Both the position numbers and the translations under genes were made by a program. A model generated the notes under the pieces. The model ran no database searches, was not told the DNA's origin, and saw only the letters and a list, made by a program, of their open reading frames with translations. From the NCBI RefSeq assembly GCF_000374825.1, contig NZ_KB895379.1:1-64000 (forward strand): 64,000 nt of DNA, given 5' to 3'. Source of the stretch: Paenibacillus sanguinis 2301083 = DSM 16941 (GTDB taxonomy: Bacteria; Bacillota; Bacilli; Paenibacillales; Paenibacillaceae). Numbering within the stretch: position 1 is the first letter of the stretch; each line of letters begins with the position of its first letter. Positions 51,278 through 60,438 of the stretch are shown piece by piece.

Positions 51278-51949
51278 TTATTTTTTATCTTCGTATTGCT
51301 TCATCAACTCAGCCAGTTCAGCTTCTACCGCAGCATCCTTGCTTAAAGTTTCAAATTCATCATCCAGAGACTTGCCTTTGGAGCTCATTTCATTGCTGGC
51401 TTCCGCCTGAGCTTCCATTTGCAGCATCTTCTCTTCCATCCGCTTCATGCCGCCTGCCGCTGAATCTGAACCGAATCCGTTCATAGCCTTATTGATTTCA
51501 TTTTGCGCTTTGGCAGCATTATAACGAGCTACCAATGTTTCGCGCTTATTTTTCATCTCCGTCAGTTGTTTACGCATTTCATCCAGCTTCAGACGGAGAT
51601 TGTCTGCAGATGCTTTATTTTGCTCATAGCTGACTTTATATTCAGCCATCTTGGCTTCTGCCGCTTTCTTTTCTTCCAGCGCACGACGGGCCAACTCAAC
51701 GTTCTGAGCTTGGGCTGCTTGGTGAGCCTGCTGCGTACGGCGTTCAACCAATGCCTCCTGCTCCTCGTACAGGCCTTTGAATCTCTTCTCAATAGCGATT
51801 TGCGCGGCTACCGCTTTCTCGGCGTCCTCCAAATCCTCCTGCATGTCCCGAATATATTGATCCGTCAATTTGATAGGGTCTTCCGCTTTGTCAATCAAGG
51901 CATTAATATTGGACATGGTCAAATCACGTAATCTTTTGAATATAGACAT
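51278..51949 (-). CDS. pspA: PspA/IM30 (ESCRT-III-like) membrane-stress protein
   Basis: The 223-residue protein is almost all alpha-helical with long coiled coils. It starts M-S-I-F-K-R-L-R-D-L-T-M-S-N-I-N-A-L-I-D-K, the amphipathic helix 0 and linker characteristic of PspA/LiaH, and has the E-D-P-I-K-L block. These proteins polymerise on the inner membrane face and protect it against stress. GGGAGGAATATAACA precedes the ATG at 51949; a longer in-frame start is unlikely. It probably forms an operon with the DUF4178 gene. Confidence 0.92.
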   Translation of the reverse strand: MSIFKRLRDLTMSNINALIDKAEDPIKLTDQYIRDMQEDLEDAEKAVAAQIAIEKRFKGLYEEQEALVERRTQQAHQAAQAQNVELARRALEEKKAAEAKMAEYKVSYEQNKASADNLRLKLDEMRKQLTEMKNKRETLVARYNAAKAQNEINKAMNGFGSDSAAGGMKRMEEKMLQMEAQAEASNEMSSKGKSLDDEFETLSKDAAVEAELAELMKQYEDKK

Positions 51950-52031
51950 TGTTATATTCCTCCCGAAATAGAAATTCAGATTATGTTTATGTTTACGCTG
52001 CAATCGTCTGGAGGTTTCAAATTTAAGTTAT

Positions 52032-52577
52032 TTATTTCCCGATAAATTCCTGAGCCCAGTGACCATTGTAATAACCAACACCAATAAGCTTGAAATCCGG
52101 ATTCAGAATGTTCTTCTGATGGCCGGGACTATTCATCCAATCCTTGACCACCTCTTCGGCGGACCGTTGTCCTTTGCCCAGGTTCTCACCCGCATATTTA
52201 TATGAAATGCCAAAGGCATCCATCATTTCAAAGGGAGAGCCGTATTTCGGCGAGATATGGTTGAAGTACCGATTATTATACATATCAATCGCTTTGATTT
52301 TTGCCATATTGGTCAAGTTAGTATGGACCATAAGCGGTTGCAGGCCCACGGTCCTCCGCTCTTTATTTATAAGTGCAACTACTTTAGACGCATTTTGTGT
52401 CTGAATTCGCGCGTATGCTATCGCCAGAGCTTTCGATGTATTAGCTTCCTTCTTGGTTTGCGCTGCTGCTGCATGGGCTGTTCCCGTTCGCCAGCCTTCC
52501 CCCGTTGCCATTGTCGATCCAACCAGAACGGATAATAATAAGCCGGCTAACCCGATTTTTTTCCCCCATGGTTTCAT
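52032..52577 (-). CDS. Secreted CAP (SCP/PR1) domain protein
   Basis: This 181-residue protein has a signal peptide (K-K-I-G-L-A-G-L-L-L-S-V-L-V-G-S, cleavage near A-H-A-A). The CAP domain follows: V-V-A-L-I-N-K-E-R-R, H-I-S-P, G-E-N-L-G-K-G, and W-M-N-S-P-G-H-Q-K-N-I-L-N. The histidine and glutamate of the CAP cavity are conserved. The family resembles the YkwD/SafA-associated proteins of Bacillales; function is not established. GAGGAGGAGCAAGCATC precedes the ATG at 52577. Confidence 0.88.
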   Translation of the reverse strand: MKPWGKKIGLAGLLLSVLVGSTMATGEGWRTGTAHAAAAQTKKEANTSKALAIAYARIQTQNASKVVALINKERRTVGLQPLMVHTNLTNMAKIKAIDMYNNRYFNHISPKYGSPFEMMDAFGISYKYAGENLGKGQRSAEEVVKDWMNSPGHQKNILNPDFKLIGVGYYNGHWAQEFIGK

Positions 52578-52813
52578 GATGCTTGCTCCTCCTCGGCTGA
52601 TTTCCCCCACTTCTCGTTTCTTGTCACATTTTAACATATTTCCAGGACAAAGGCTTGCTAAAAAAAATGGAAACATTTTGTCGCCACGGTACGTACAAGA
52701 CCTTAGTCCAGTACAAATTCCGTCTTCGGTCCGTTTATGAATGGGTTCAAAACAAGTACGATATTTATGTCGCAAACGCGTAGTTCTTATCATAATGTAA
52801 CGGTGGTTAAATC

Positions 52814-53404
52814 ATGAACAACACAATGAAAATCTACATTTTGCTAAGCAACCCAAATACGATTGTAGCCAAAATGATTGGCTTATACACAAAAGCCCCT
52901 TTTAATCATGCCTCTATTTCCTTTGATCACGAGCTTCGCGAGGTATACAGCTTTGGGCGCAAGCACCCGCTGATTCCCATCATTGGTGGCTTTGTCAAAG
53001 AAGATGTGCGATGCGGAGTGTTCAAAAAAGCGAGTTGTGCTGTGTACAGTCGGACTGTCAGTAAAGATACTTATCTACACATGCGGAGCTTCGTGCAGCA
53101 GATGGAGGCGCACGGTGAGCTTTATAATTATAATTTCCTGGGCATTCTCGGTATTATCCTTAACATGGAGATGGGGGGAGAAAGATCTTATTTCTGCTCT
53201 CAATTCGTCAGCCAGGTGTTTCAGGAAGGGGGAGTCAAGCTGCTGGACAAATCGGCCGGACTTACAACGCCCGCTGACTTCTCCACATGTGCCTCCCTTA
53301 AGCTTGAATTCAGCGGCTCACTGGAAGTCTATCGGAAAATGCATCGATACTCCGCACTTTCACAATCAGTCTTTGAACCCAATCACTTTTTTGTTGCCAA
53401 CTAG
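52814..53404 (+). CDS. YiiX-like permuted NlpC/P60 cysteine-hydrolase-fold protein
   Basis: The 196-residue protein has N-H32-A-S-I-S-F-D near the start and F-C128-S-Q-F-V-S-Q-V later. This reversed order of the histidine and cysteine active-site blocks is found in the YiiX/YebB-like permuted papain-fold family. No signal peptide is seen. Substrates of this family include lipids and cell-wall peptides; nothing here selects between them. It is divergent from the CAP-protein gene. Confidence 0.7.
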   Translation: MNNTMKIYILLSNPNTIVAKMIGLYTKAPFNHASISFDHELREVYSFGRKHPLIPIIGGFVKEDVRCGVFKKASCAVYSRTVSKDTYLHMRSFVQQMEAHGELYNYNFLGILGIILNMEMGGERSYFCSQFVSQVFQEGGVKLLDKSAGLTTPADFSTCASLKLEFSGSLEVYRKMHRYSALSQSVFEPNHFFVAN

Positions 53405-53504
53405 GAGCGTGGCAAACAATCGGAGCCTGCGGGAGCTTGTACGCCTCACTTGTAGAGCGTAACCGCAAACCCTATAGCAGCACCGCCTTACTCACTCCCC
53501 TTAA

Positions 53505-53551
53505 ACGTGAAAGAAGCCTATCTGGTCAAGCCAGATAGGCTTCTTTCACGT
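53505..53551 (-). terminator. Terminator of the liv operon, overlapping the end of livF
   Basis: A perfect 21-bp stem (53505-53525 with 53531-53551) with a 5-base loop contains the livF stop codon in the loop. The 5' arm on the reverse strand is the last seven or so codons of livF. A TTTAAG tail follows. Confidence 0.88.
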
Positions 53552-54230
53552 CTTCGTTGGCAAGCAATACTGAAGCTTCATTCTCCATAATAATCACTCC
53601 GGTCTGCATCACATAACCCCGATGGGCGATCTGTAGCGCCTGATAGGCATTTTGCTCCACAAGCAGCACAGTCATCCCTTCCCGGTTCAACTGTCCAATG
53701 ATAGCAAATATCTGTTCCACAATAATCGGAGCCAGCCCCATGGACGGTTCGTCCAGCAGCAAGATTCTCGGGCCCAGCATCATGGCCCGCCCAATGGCCA
53801 GCATTTGCTGCTCTCCGCCGCTCATCGTTCCTCCCACTTGTGTCAGACGTTCCTTCAAGCGCGGAAAGTGATCGAAAACCGTATCCATGCGTTGCCTGAT
53901 CAGCTTCTTGTCTTTGACGGAGAAAGCACCCATCTCCAGATTCTCCTTAACCGTGAGTCTGGGAAAGATACGACGTCCCTCGGGCACATGAGCTATTCCC
54001 TCGAGCGCCGCCCGATGCGGAGACAGCTTGGACATATCCGTCCCGCCGAACCAAACATGGCCGCTGGTATTCACCTGGCCACAAATGGCCTTGAGCGTTG
54101 TCGACTTGCCCGCCCCGTTCGAGCCGATCAGCGAGACAATCTCACCCTCATTGACGGTTAACGACACGCCCTTCAACGCTTCAATGGCCCCATAATAAGC
54201 GTGAATCTCCCGCAATTCCAGCAAACTCAT
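53526..54230 (-). CDS. livF: Branched-chain amino acid ABC transporter ATPase LivF
   Basis: This 234-residue ATPase has Walker A G-S-N-G-A-G-K-S-T, signature M-S-G-G-E-Q-Q, Walker B I-L-L-L-D-E-P-S-M-G-L-A, and the R-R-I-F-P-R-L-T-V-K-E-N segment shared by LivF proteins. With LivG it powers uptake of leucine, isoleucine and valine (or related amides). Its ATG overlaps the LivG stop by 4 bases. The last codons double as an arm of the terminator. Confidence 0.93.
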   Translation of the reverse strand: MSLLELREIHAYYGAIEALKGVSLTVNEGEIVSLIGSNGAGKSTTLKAICGQVNTSGHVWFGGTDMSKLSPHRAALEGIAHVPEGRRIFPRLTVKENLEMGAFSVKDKKLIRQRMDTVFDHFPRLKERLTQVGGTMSGGEQQMLAIGRAMMLGPRILLLDEPSMGLAPIIVEQIFAIIGQLNREGMTVLLVEQNAYQALQIAHRGYVMQTGVIIMENEASVLLANEDVKEAYLA

Positions 54231-55027
54231 GCCATCTTCCCTCCCTCCGCCGTCGGCTCCTCCACCGCACTCGTTCCCAGATAGGCTTCAATCACCTTGG
54301 GATGTGAACGTATCTCATGCGGCTCACCCTCGGCAATCTTCATTCCGTAATCAAGAACTAAAATGCGTTCAGACAACTCCATCACCAGCTTCATATCATG
54401 CTCAATCAGGATGACCGTCATTCCGGTCTCTTCCTGAATTCTTCGGATGAGTTCAATCAACTCGACCGTCTCTCGTGGATTCATCCCCGCCGCGGGTTCA
54501 TCCAGCAGCAGAACCTTCGGTCTTGCTGCCAGCGCCCTGGCAATTTCCAATCTCCGCTGAGCTCCATAAGGGAGACTCGCTGCCTGCTCGTTCAGCAAAT
54601 CTTCCAGCCCTACAAACTCCAGCAAACGGTAAGCCTCCCGGTGAGCCACCTCCTCCTCATGGCGAAATGACGGCAAAGAGAGCAAGGTGCCGAAAATGCC
54701 TGATCTCAAGTGAATATGCATGCCAACCATCACATTTTCCAGCACCGTCATACTGCCAAACAAGCGGATATTCTGGAAGGTTCGGGCAATCCCGCGGCCC
54801 GTAATCTGATGCGGCTTCACACCAACAATCGAGTCCCCATCCAGTTCAATCATCCCCTCATCCGGTGTATAAATGCCCGTAATCATATTAAAAAACGTCG
54901 TCTTCCCCGCACCGTTGGGACCAATCACAGCCGATATCTTCCCCCGCGGAAAGGAAAAATCGACGCCCCCCACCGCGGTTAACCCGCCAAAGCGCTTGAC
55001 TAATCGGCTGACCTTCAGAATTGTCAT
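54227..55027 (-). CDS. livG: Branched-chain amino acid ABC transporter ATPase LivG
   Basis: The 266-residue ATPase has Walker A G-P-N-G-A-G-K-T-T, the LivG-type A-R-T-F-Q-N-I-R-L-F, signature L-P-Y-G-A-Q-R-R, Walker B L-L-L-D-E-P-A-A-G-M-N, and the C-terminal V-I-E-A-Y-L-G. It pairs with LivF on the LivHM channel. Its ATG overlaps the LivM stop by 4 bases, showing translational coupling. Confidence 0.94.
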   Translation of the reverse strand: MTILKVSRLVKRFGGLTAVGGVDFSFPRGKISAVIGPNGAGKTTFFNMITGIYTPDEGMIELDGDSIVGVKPHQITGRGIARTFQNIRLFGSMTVLENVMVGMHIHLRSGIFGTLLSLPSFRHEEEVAHREAYRLLEFVGLEDLLNEQAASLPYGAQRRLEIARALAARPKVLLLDEPAAGMNPRETVELIELIRRIQEETGMTVILIEHDMKLVMELSERILVLDYGMKIAEGEPHEIRSHPKVIEAYLGTSAVEEPTAEGGKMA

Positions 55028-56331
55028 TTTGCTGCACCTCCGCTTTGTGCCTTGGCCGCGGACTGAATCGCCATTGTCCCGGACGAATCATTCGCAGCCT
55101 TCAGCCGTGCGGCATCCACCTTTTTATTTTTCGCCGCGATCAGCCCGTTTGGCCTAAAGATGGCAATTAGCACCAGTACCAATCCAAAGATCATACGCTG
55201 CATTTTCGAGGGAGATACTGAACTGGGAATATGGATGACTCCCTGCAAGGTCAGTTGATTCAGCCAGTTTGTCACCTCGGTAAGCACCTGCAAATTCAGG
55301 ATTGTAATCAGCGCGGCACCCAGTATGACACCAGGCACACTGCCCATGCCGCCTAGCAGCACCATGACCAGAATGGTGATGGATTCCAGCAGCGTAAAGC
55401 TGGTAGGATCAATGAAGGTCTGCTTGGCTGCAAATACAACGCCCATTACGCCTGAGAAGGAAGCGCCGATGGCAAAAGCGGACAGCTTGGTAAGAATAAG
55501 CGGAATGCCCATGGACTGAGCGGCAATTTCATTCTCCCGGATCGCCTTCCATGCTCTGCCCAGCCGGGAATGCTCCAGCCGCCGCACACTAAATATAACA
55601 ACTGCCAAAATGCCGATTACGATAAAATAATATTGATTGGGAAAAGCAAACTGAAAGCCAAACAAATTGGGAGCCTGAATCGAGGATAACCCCATCGCCC
55701 CACCCGTAATATTCACCGGCCGATCCAGATTATTAAATATAATCCGGATGATCTCTCCGAAGCCAAGAGTCACAATGGCCAAATAATCACCCTTCACCCG
55801 TAATACGGGAAGCCCCAGCAGAAGCCCAAACAAAGCCGCCATAAATCCACCCAGCAGAAGGAAAATCCAGAATGCCCCGCCTGATAAGGGGAACAGCTCT
55901 CCGGCAATAAACTGATTGGCCTGCGGTGTAGCAAAGATGGCATACGTATACGCCCCCACGGCGAAAAACGCTACAAATCCAAGATCCAGCAGCCCGGCAA
56001 AGCCAACGACGATATTAAGTCCAAGCGCCATAGCGATATAAATACCGCATTGTGTAGCTACTTCCATATAGGACTGATGTGCAGGTCCCCCGGAAGTCGC
56101 AAACGGTATAATGATGAGCAGCAGCAAAGCAGCGGCCGACCACTTGACGGTGGTCGGGAACGTCGTATAGTGCAACAAGAGCAATGAGCCCAGCAGCAAC
56201 AGAAAGGAAAGCACCGATTTATCCGAAAAATAAACACCTGCGGCTGTGACGAGCACAAATAATCCGAGTAACAAAGCCTGCGCGCCTTGACGGCGCTGTA
56301 TCCATTGCGTCATTTGATTCAAGGCACTCAC
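55024..56331 (-). CDS. livM: Branched-chain amino acid ABC transporter permease LivM
   Basis: This 435-residue membrane protein has about ten hydrophobic segments and conserved blocks G-L-N-I-V-V-G-F-A-G-L-L-D-L-G, G-D-Y-L-A-I-V-T-L-G-F-G-E-I-I-R and E-N-E-I-A-A-Q-S-M-G. It is longer than typical (about 320) because of an extra N-terminal hydrophobic region and a polar C-terminal tail, as in other Paenibacillus-like LivM proteins. The GTG start follows the LivH stop directly. Confidence 0.92.
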   Translation of the reverse strand: MSALNQMTQWIQRRQGAQALLLGLFVLVTAAGVYFSDKSVLSFLLLLGSLLLLHYTTFPTTVKWSAAALLLLIIIPFATSGGPAHQSYMEVATQCGIYIAMALGLNIVVGFAGLLDLGFVAFFAVGAYTYAIFATPQANQFIAGELFPLSGGAFWIFLLLGGFMAALFGLLLGLPVLRVKGDYLAIVTLGFGEIIRIIFNNLDRPVNITGGAMGLSSIQAPNLFGFQFAFPNQYYFIVIGILAVVIFSVRRLEHSRLGRAWKAIRENEIAAQSMGIPLILTKLSAFAIGASFSGVMGVVFAAKQTFIDPTSFTLLESITILVMVLLGGMGSVPGVILGAALITILNLQVLTEVTNWLNQLTLQGVIHIPSSVSPSKMQRMIFGLVLVLIAIFRPNGLIAAKNKKVDAARLKAANDSSGTMAIQSAAKAQSGGAAK

Positions 56332-57315
56332 CTACACTTTCTCTTTCACGGCTTTACCGAATAATCCTTCCGGCTTGAAGATCAATACCGCGATCAGAAT
56401 CAGAAATGCCACCACATCCTTGTATTCTCCACCCAGCACGCCACCCGTCATGACAGACAAATTCGCTGAAGAGAACATTTCCAGCACACCGATGAACAAC
56501 CCGCCGAACATGGCCCCACGAATATTCCCAATGCCCCCAAGCACCGCTGCGGTAAAGGCCTTCATTCCCAGAATGAAACCGATGTACGGGTCAATGGTTC
56601 CGTACTGCTGAGCGAATAACACTCCGGTGCCTCCCCCCAGGGCAGAACCGATAAAGAAGGTCAAGGCGATCATTTTGTTCACATTGATCGACATCAAAGC
56701 GGCCGTTTCCCGATCCTGGGCCACCGCCCGCATCGCTGTGCCCCATTTTGTCTTGTTAACGAAGAAATCAAGACCGATCATCAGAGCCACTGCCACCGTT
56801 ACAACGATGATAGTATTGGTCTTCAGAAAGGCATCATCAAACCCGCTCCACCAGGAAGACGCTCCCAGCTTTACGTTGCCTCCATATAGCGAAATGCCAG
56901 TAACGACAAAGTTCCCAGTACGAATATCCGCAATAAATCGCACGATATCCTGAAGCAAGAAGGAAACCCCGATGGCAGAAATTAATGAAATCAGCTTTGG
57001 AGCCTTGCGGAGTGGCCGATAAGCCACCCGCTCGATTCCAATACCCAATACACCCGTGAACAGCATGGCCGTGACCAGAATGAGGAAGTACGTTACCCCA
57101 CTCGGCAGCCCGCCAAGCCACCCTGCTGAGCTCATGGTCAGCAGCACAGCCGTTCCTACGAAAGCGCCAGTCATGAAAATTTCCCCATGTGCAAAGTTGA
57201 TAAATTCAAGGATTCCGTACACCATCGTATAACCGATGGCCACGACGGCATAGACAGCACCCAACGTCAAACCGTCTACCAAAACCTGGGGGAGTGTTTG
57301 CAGGATTACATCCAT
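56332..57315 (-). CDS. livH: Branched-chain amino acid ABC transporter permease LivH
   Basis: The 327-residue permease has eight or so helices, with G-L-T-L-G-A-V-Y-A-V-V-A-I-G-Y-T-M-V-Y-G near the start, N-F-A-H-G-E-I-F-M and K-A-F-T-A-A-V-L-G-G-I-G-N-I-R-G-A-M-F-G. It forms the membrane channel with LivM. It follows livJ by 39 bases. Confidence 0.94.
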   Translation of the reverse strand: MDVILQTLPQVLVDGLTLGAVYAVVAIGYTMVYGILEFINFAHGEIFMTGAFVGTAVLLTMSSAGWLGGLPSGVTYFLILVTAMLFTGVLGIGIERVAYRPLRKAPKLISLISAIGVSFLLQDIVRFIADIRTGNFVVTGISLYGGNVKLGASSWWSGFDDAFLKTNTIIVVTVAVALMIGLDFFVNKTKWGTAMRAVAQDRETAALMSINVNKMIALTFFIGSALGGGTGVLFAQQYGTIDPYIGFILGMKAFTAAVLGGIGNIRGAMFGGLFIGVLEMFSSANLSVMTGGVLGGEYKDVVAFLILIAVLIFKPEGLFGKAVKEKV

Positions 57316-57354
57316 AAGTCCTTACCCCTTCTACTTTAAAATCCGCTGCTATGA

Positions 57355-58560
57355 TTATTTGGGCTGTTCAATTTCCGATACCAAAGTGCCAGGATAGGTT
57401 GGCGTTTGAAATTTATAAATGAACACTTTGGCAAATTCATTGTCGCCCTTATCATCAAAACTGACCTTGGTGGCAATGCCCTCAAAATCGCTCGTCGCTC
57501 GAATCGTTTCGCGGACCAATTCGCGAGAAGGTAATTTCCCTTCCCCCTCTTCAATAGCTTTCTTAATGCCATCCAAAATAATATTCATGGAATCATAACC
57601 ATAGGCGGAATAGTTCTCGACCGTTTTACCAAACTTCTCCTTATATTTATCCGCCCATGCCTGATTCGATTTTGTAATATCTGTAGACACCGAACTGTAG
57701 GCCACATCCAGCACCTTGTCTCCTGCAATGTCGATCATCCCCGAGGAATCCAGGGCATCTCCACCCATGATCGGAACTTTAATCCCCTTCTCCCGCGCCT
57801 GCTTGACAATTAAGCCCGCTTCCGCGTACATTCCGCCAAAGAAGATGAAGTCCGGCTTCTTGCTAAGCACCTGATTCAGTACCCCGTTGAAATCCTTCTC
57901 TCCAACCGTAATGCCCTCGTATCCCGAGATTGTGGCGCCAAGCTCTTCGGCCGCGCTTCTAAAGGCCTCAGCCAGCCCCTGTCCGTAAGCCGTTTTGTCC
58001 TGGATAACGAAAATATTGCTGGCTCCTACCGTCTTGACCGCATATTCAGCTCCCGCAGGTCCCTGGAAGTCGTCACGGGCTACAATCCGGTTGGCAATTT
58101 TGAGCTTGCGGTCGGTAAAATCGGTCGCCGTACTAGCCGGAGATACCATCGGAATATCGTATTTCTCATAAACGACCGAGCTCGGGATAGATACCCCCGA
58201 ATTCAGATGGCCCAGCACGGCAAGAACTGCCTGATCCGCACCAATCAACTCGGCATTGGCTACCCCTTTCTTCTGATCCCCTTGGTCATCATAAGGAACA
58301 AACTGCAAATCAAACCCCATTTCCTTGAATTCATCCTGACGCTCTTCAAGTGCCATTTGTCCGCCAAGCTTGATTGATTCTCCTTGAATAGCAGAGCCTC
58401 CGGACAACGGTGATTGCGAGGCGATCTTAATGACCGTTAGGTCTCCGCCCCCTGAGCCTGACGATGCACCTTCTCCTGTAGTGGAGGAGCTACACGCCGA
58501 GAGCAACCCGATGATTAAGCAAGAGATTGTGAGTGATGCCAGTAATTTTTTGACCTTCAT
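57355..58560 (-). CDS. livJ: Branched-chain amino acid ABC transporter substrate-binding lipoprotein
   Basis: This 401-residue protein has a lipoprotein signal peptide with lipobox L-S-A-C (C23) and a type I periplasmic-binding fold (I-K-I-A-S-Q-S-P-L-S-G, then L-I-G-A-D-Q-A-V-L-A-V-L-G, Y-D-I-P-M-V-S-P-A-S-T-A-T and Y-G-Y-D-S-M-N). It captures the amino acid outside the membrane for LivHMGF. ATG at 58560 follows GAAGGGGATGACG; an in-frame upstream stretch to 58635 is not part of the protein because it would precede the signal peptide. Confidence 0.93.
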   Translation of the reverse strand: MKVKKLLASLTISCLIIGLLSACSSSTTGEGASSGSGGGDLTVIKIASQSPLSGGSAIQGESIKLGGQMALEERQDEFKEMGFDLQFVPYDDQGDQKKGVANAELIGADQAVLAVLGHLNSGVSIPSSVVYEKYDIPMVSPASTATDFTDRKLKIANRIVARDDFQGPAGAEYAVKTVGASNIFVIQDKTAYGQGLAEAFRSAAEELGATISGYEGITVGEKDFNGVLNQVLSKKPDFIFFGGMYAEAGLIVKQAREKGIKVPIMGGDALDSSGMIDIAGDKVLDVAYSSVSTDITKSNQAWADKYKEKFGKTVENYSAYGYDSMNIILDGIKKAIEEGEGKLPSRELVRETIRATSDFEGIATKVSFDDKGDNEFAKVFIYKFQTPTYPGTLVSEIEQPK

Positions 58561-58975
58561 AGAAACGTCATCCCCTTCATTAATAGTTGCGCCGTCCTTC
58601 CTGACATCAGCCAGTTCGAGCTTGCGCTCTGCCACATGTTCCTCATCTGTCTCTCGGATGTGTTATGTATGTCAGTAATCATGACATTTGAGAATAACCT
58701 TACTGCTCAAACTACCAAATACTATAATTTCCGACCTTTCCATTTTGTGAACAAACGATATTTTTTTAATAACTTCTTATTTATGTCATATTTAGTGACT
58801 TAAAACTGACAAAAGTCTTCACTATTCATAACATAAGATACTGTCGTCTAATATAGGGGTGTAAGATGAGAGGGGAAATACAGCAAACTCCAAAGGAAGA
58901 ATCCAGCAGATAGGTTGATCAAGATACAAGAAAGAGGAATAAGCTTGGGGATGATATTATTAAGCGAATGATCGC
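58561..58975. other. Upstream region of the liv operon and 3' end of the WYL gene
   Basis: About 415 bases without a gene. The part at 58680-58860 is AT-rich and must contain the liv promoter, but I found no clear promoter pair, CodY-like or T-box element. Confidence 0.4.
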
Positions 58976-59881
58976 TTAGCTCTGGGTTAGGTTGTGTTCC
59001 AATGCCTTTATTTTACTGAGAAGAGCGTCACGGACACTTTGCGGCTCAATATGTTCCAAAGTGGCTCCAAAGGACAGGAGGTAATGGTACAGCCATTCGC
59101 CATCAGGGAACGACGCGGTCACCGAAAAAGACCCATCTTCATTTTGCATGACGTTTTTTTCGTAGAATTCATCGTATATTCTAAATGCTCCCGAAGGGGA
59201 CACTCTCAATTCGATAGGAATCAAGCTGCCGGAAAATCCGCTGTCTATATGAGCTGGTGGCTCTGATCTTGTTGCAAACAATTCATTCGTCATTTCAACA
59301 TCATATATACGAGTTACCTTGAAGGTCCGATAGGCCTTTTTCTCAAGCTCATAAGCGATCAGGTACCAGGCTCTATGCTTGAATACCAATTGCACCGGCT
59401 CAGCATAACGTAGACTCTTGACGCCCGCAGAATTGAAATAAGCAAATTTAATCACCCGAGATTCAGTAATAGCTAATCTCAGCAGATTAAACTTTTCTTT
59501 ATGTTCCTCATGACTTCCCCAAGGAGAGAAATCCACTTCAATCCAATGGTTATTCTTTTGTTGAAAAAGGCTGCTTAGGCGCGATAAAACATCATCCAAG
59601 TCAGGATATTGAGTGGCGGAAAGGTTCTGTAAAGCGATCAAAATCTGTTGTTGCTCCTGCTCGGAAAGCACAGATTTGTTCAGGACAAAATCCTCAAGCA
59701 GGGCAATGCCGCCGCCTTTGCCTTGATTCGTATATATAGGTATGCCCGAGCTGCTAAGCGTATCGATATCCCGATATATTGTTCTGACCGATACTTCAAA
59801 ATGGCTAGCCAGCTCCTTTGCAGTCGTCGTTTTTTTGTCAAGCAAAATATAGACGATTTCAAATAGCCTGCTTATTTTCAT
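58976..59881 (-). CDS. DeoR/YafY-type regulator with WYL domain
   Basis: The 301-residue regulator has an N-terminal HTH_11 winged helix (L-F-E-I-V-Y-I-L-L, then A-K-E-L-A-S-H-F-E-V-S-V-R-T-I-Y-R-D-I-D-T-L). A WYL effector-binding domain occupies about 130-210 (F-A-Y-F-N-S-A-G, H-R-A-W-Y-L-I-A-Y-E), followed by a WCX-type C-terminal region. These sense nucleotides or nucleic acid; the target is unknown. ATG at 59881 follows GAGGAGGTTCT. Confidence 0.87.
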   Translation of the reverse strand: MKISRLFEIVYILLDKKTTTAKELASHFEVSVRTIYRDIDTLSSSGIPIYTNQGKGGGIALLEDFVLNKSVLSEQEQQQILIALQNLSATQYPDLDDVLSRLSSLFQQKNNHWIEVDFSPWGSHEEHKEKFNLLRLAITESRVIKFAYFNSAGVKSLRYAEPVQLVFKHRAWYLIAYELEKKAYRTFKVTRIYDVEMTNELFATRSEPPAHIDSGFSGSLIPIELRVSPSGAFRIYDEFYEKNVMQNEDGSFSVTASFPDGEWLYHYLLSFGATLEHIEPQSVRDALLSKIKALEHNLTQS

Positions 59882-59897
59882 AGAACCTCCTCGTTGG

Positions 59898-59936
59898 ACA
59901 AAAAAGCTTCCCCTCTCTCTCAGGAAAGGCGAAGCT
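59898..59936 (-). terminator. Terminator of the purT-GNAT operon
   Basis: On the reverse strand AGCTTC-CCT pairs with AGG-GAAGCT and is followed by TTTTTT, about 40 bases after the GNAT stop. Confidence 0.85.
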
Positions 59937-59976
59937 ATATAGGTATATCCAGGATACATTCAGCGTGTATTAGTGT

Positions 59977-60438
59977 CTAGGCTTCTGATAACAGCTTGTT
60001 CATCCGGTAGCCGGCACAACGGAAACCGCAATGCTCGTAGAAGGCTTTCACCGAACGATGATTCTCTCCGGCAGTAGACAGGATCAGCTCAGAACTGCCG
60101 CGACTGCGTGCCCAGCGTTCCGCTTCTTCGATCAAACGTCTGCCAATTCCTGAAGCACGATGCGCTTCGTCTACGATCAATGCCGTAATTCTTGTTACCG
60201 GCTTCTTCATATCATGGGTTTGATACTGCTTGAGAAATGCCGTTCCTACAACAATACCGTCCAGTTCTGCGACCAAATTGCCGAATAGCGGCTGCTCTTC
60301 CAGCATCGCCAGCCTCTCCTTCAATACGCTGGACGTCGTCGGGTAACGAAGCTGGCGCATCAAAGGAAGCATGTGGGCAACATCGTCACAGCATCCTTTA
60401 CGAATGATCAACGCCGGAGCTAACACCTGTGTACTCAC
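59977..60438 (-). CDS. GNAT-family N-acetyltransferase
   Basis: This 153-residue protein carries the GNAT fold: R-I-T-A-L-I-V-D-E-A-H-R-A-S-G-I-G-R-R-L-I with the acetyl-CoA motif R-x-x-G-I-G-R, and V-K-A-F-Y-E-H-C-G-F-R near the end. The GTG start at 60438 overlaps the purT stop (GTGA) and follows AAAGGTGG by 9 bases. A longer in-frame reading into purT is not supported. The substrate is unknown. Confidence 0.87.
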   Translation of the reverse strand: MSTQVLAPALIIRKGCCDDVAHMLPLMRQLRYPTTSSVLKERLAMLEEQPLFGNLVAELDGIVVGTAFLKQYQTHDMKKPVTRITALIVDEAHRASGIGRRLIEEAERWARSRGSSELILSTAGENHRSVKAFYEHCGFRCAGYRMNKLLSEA

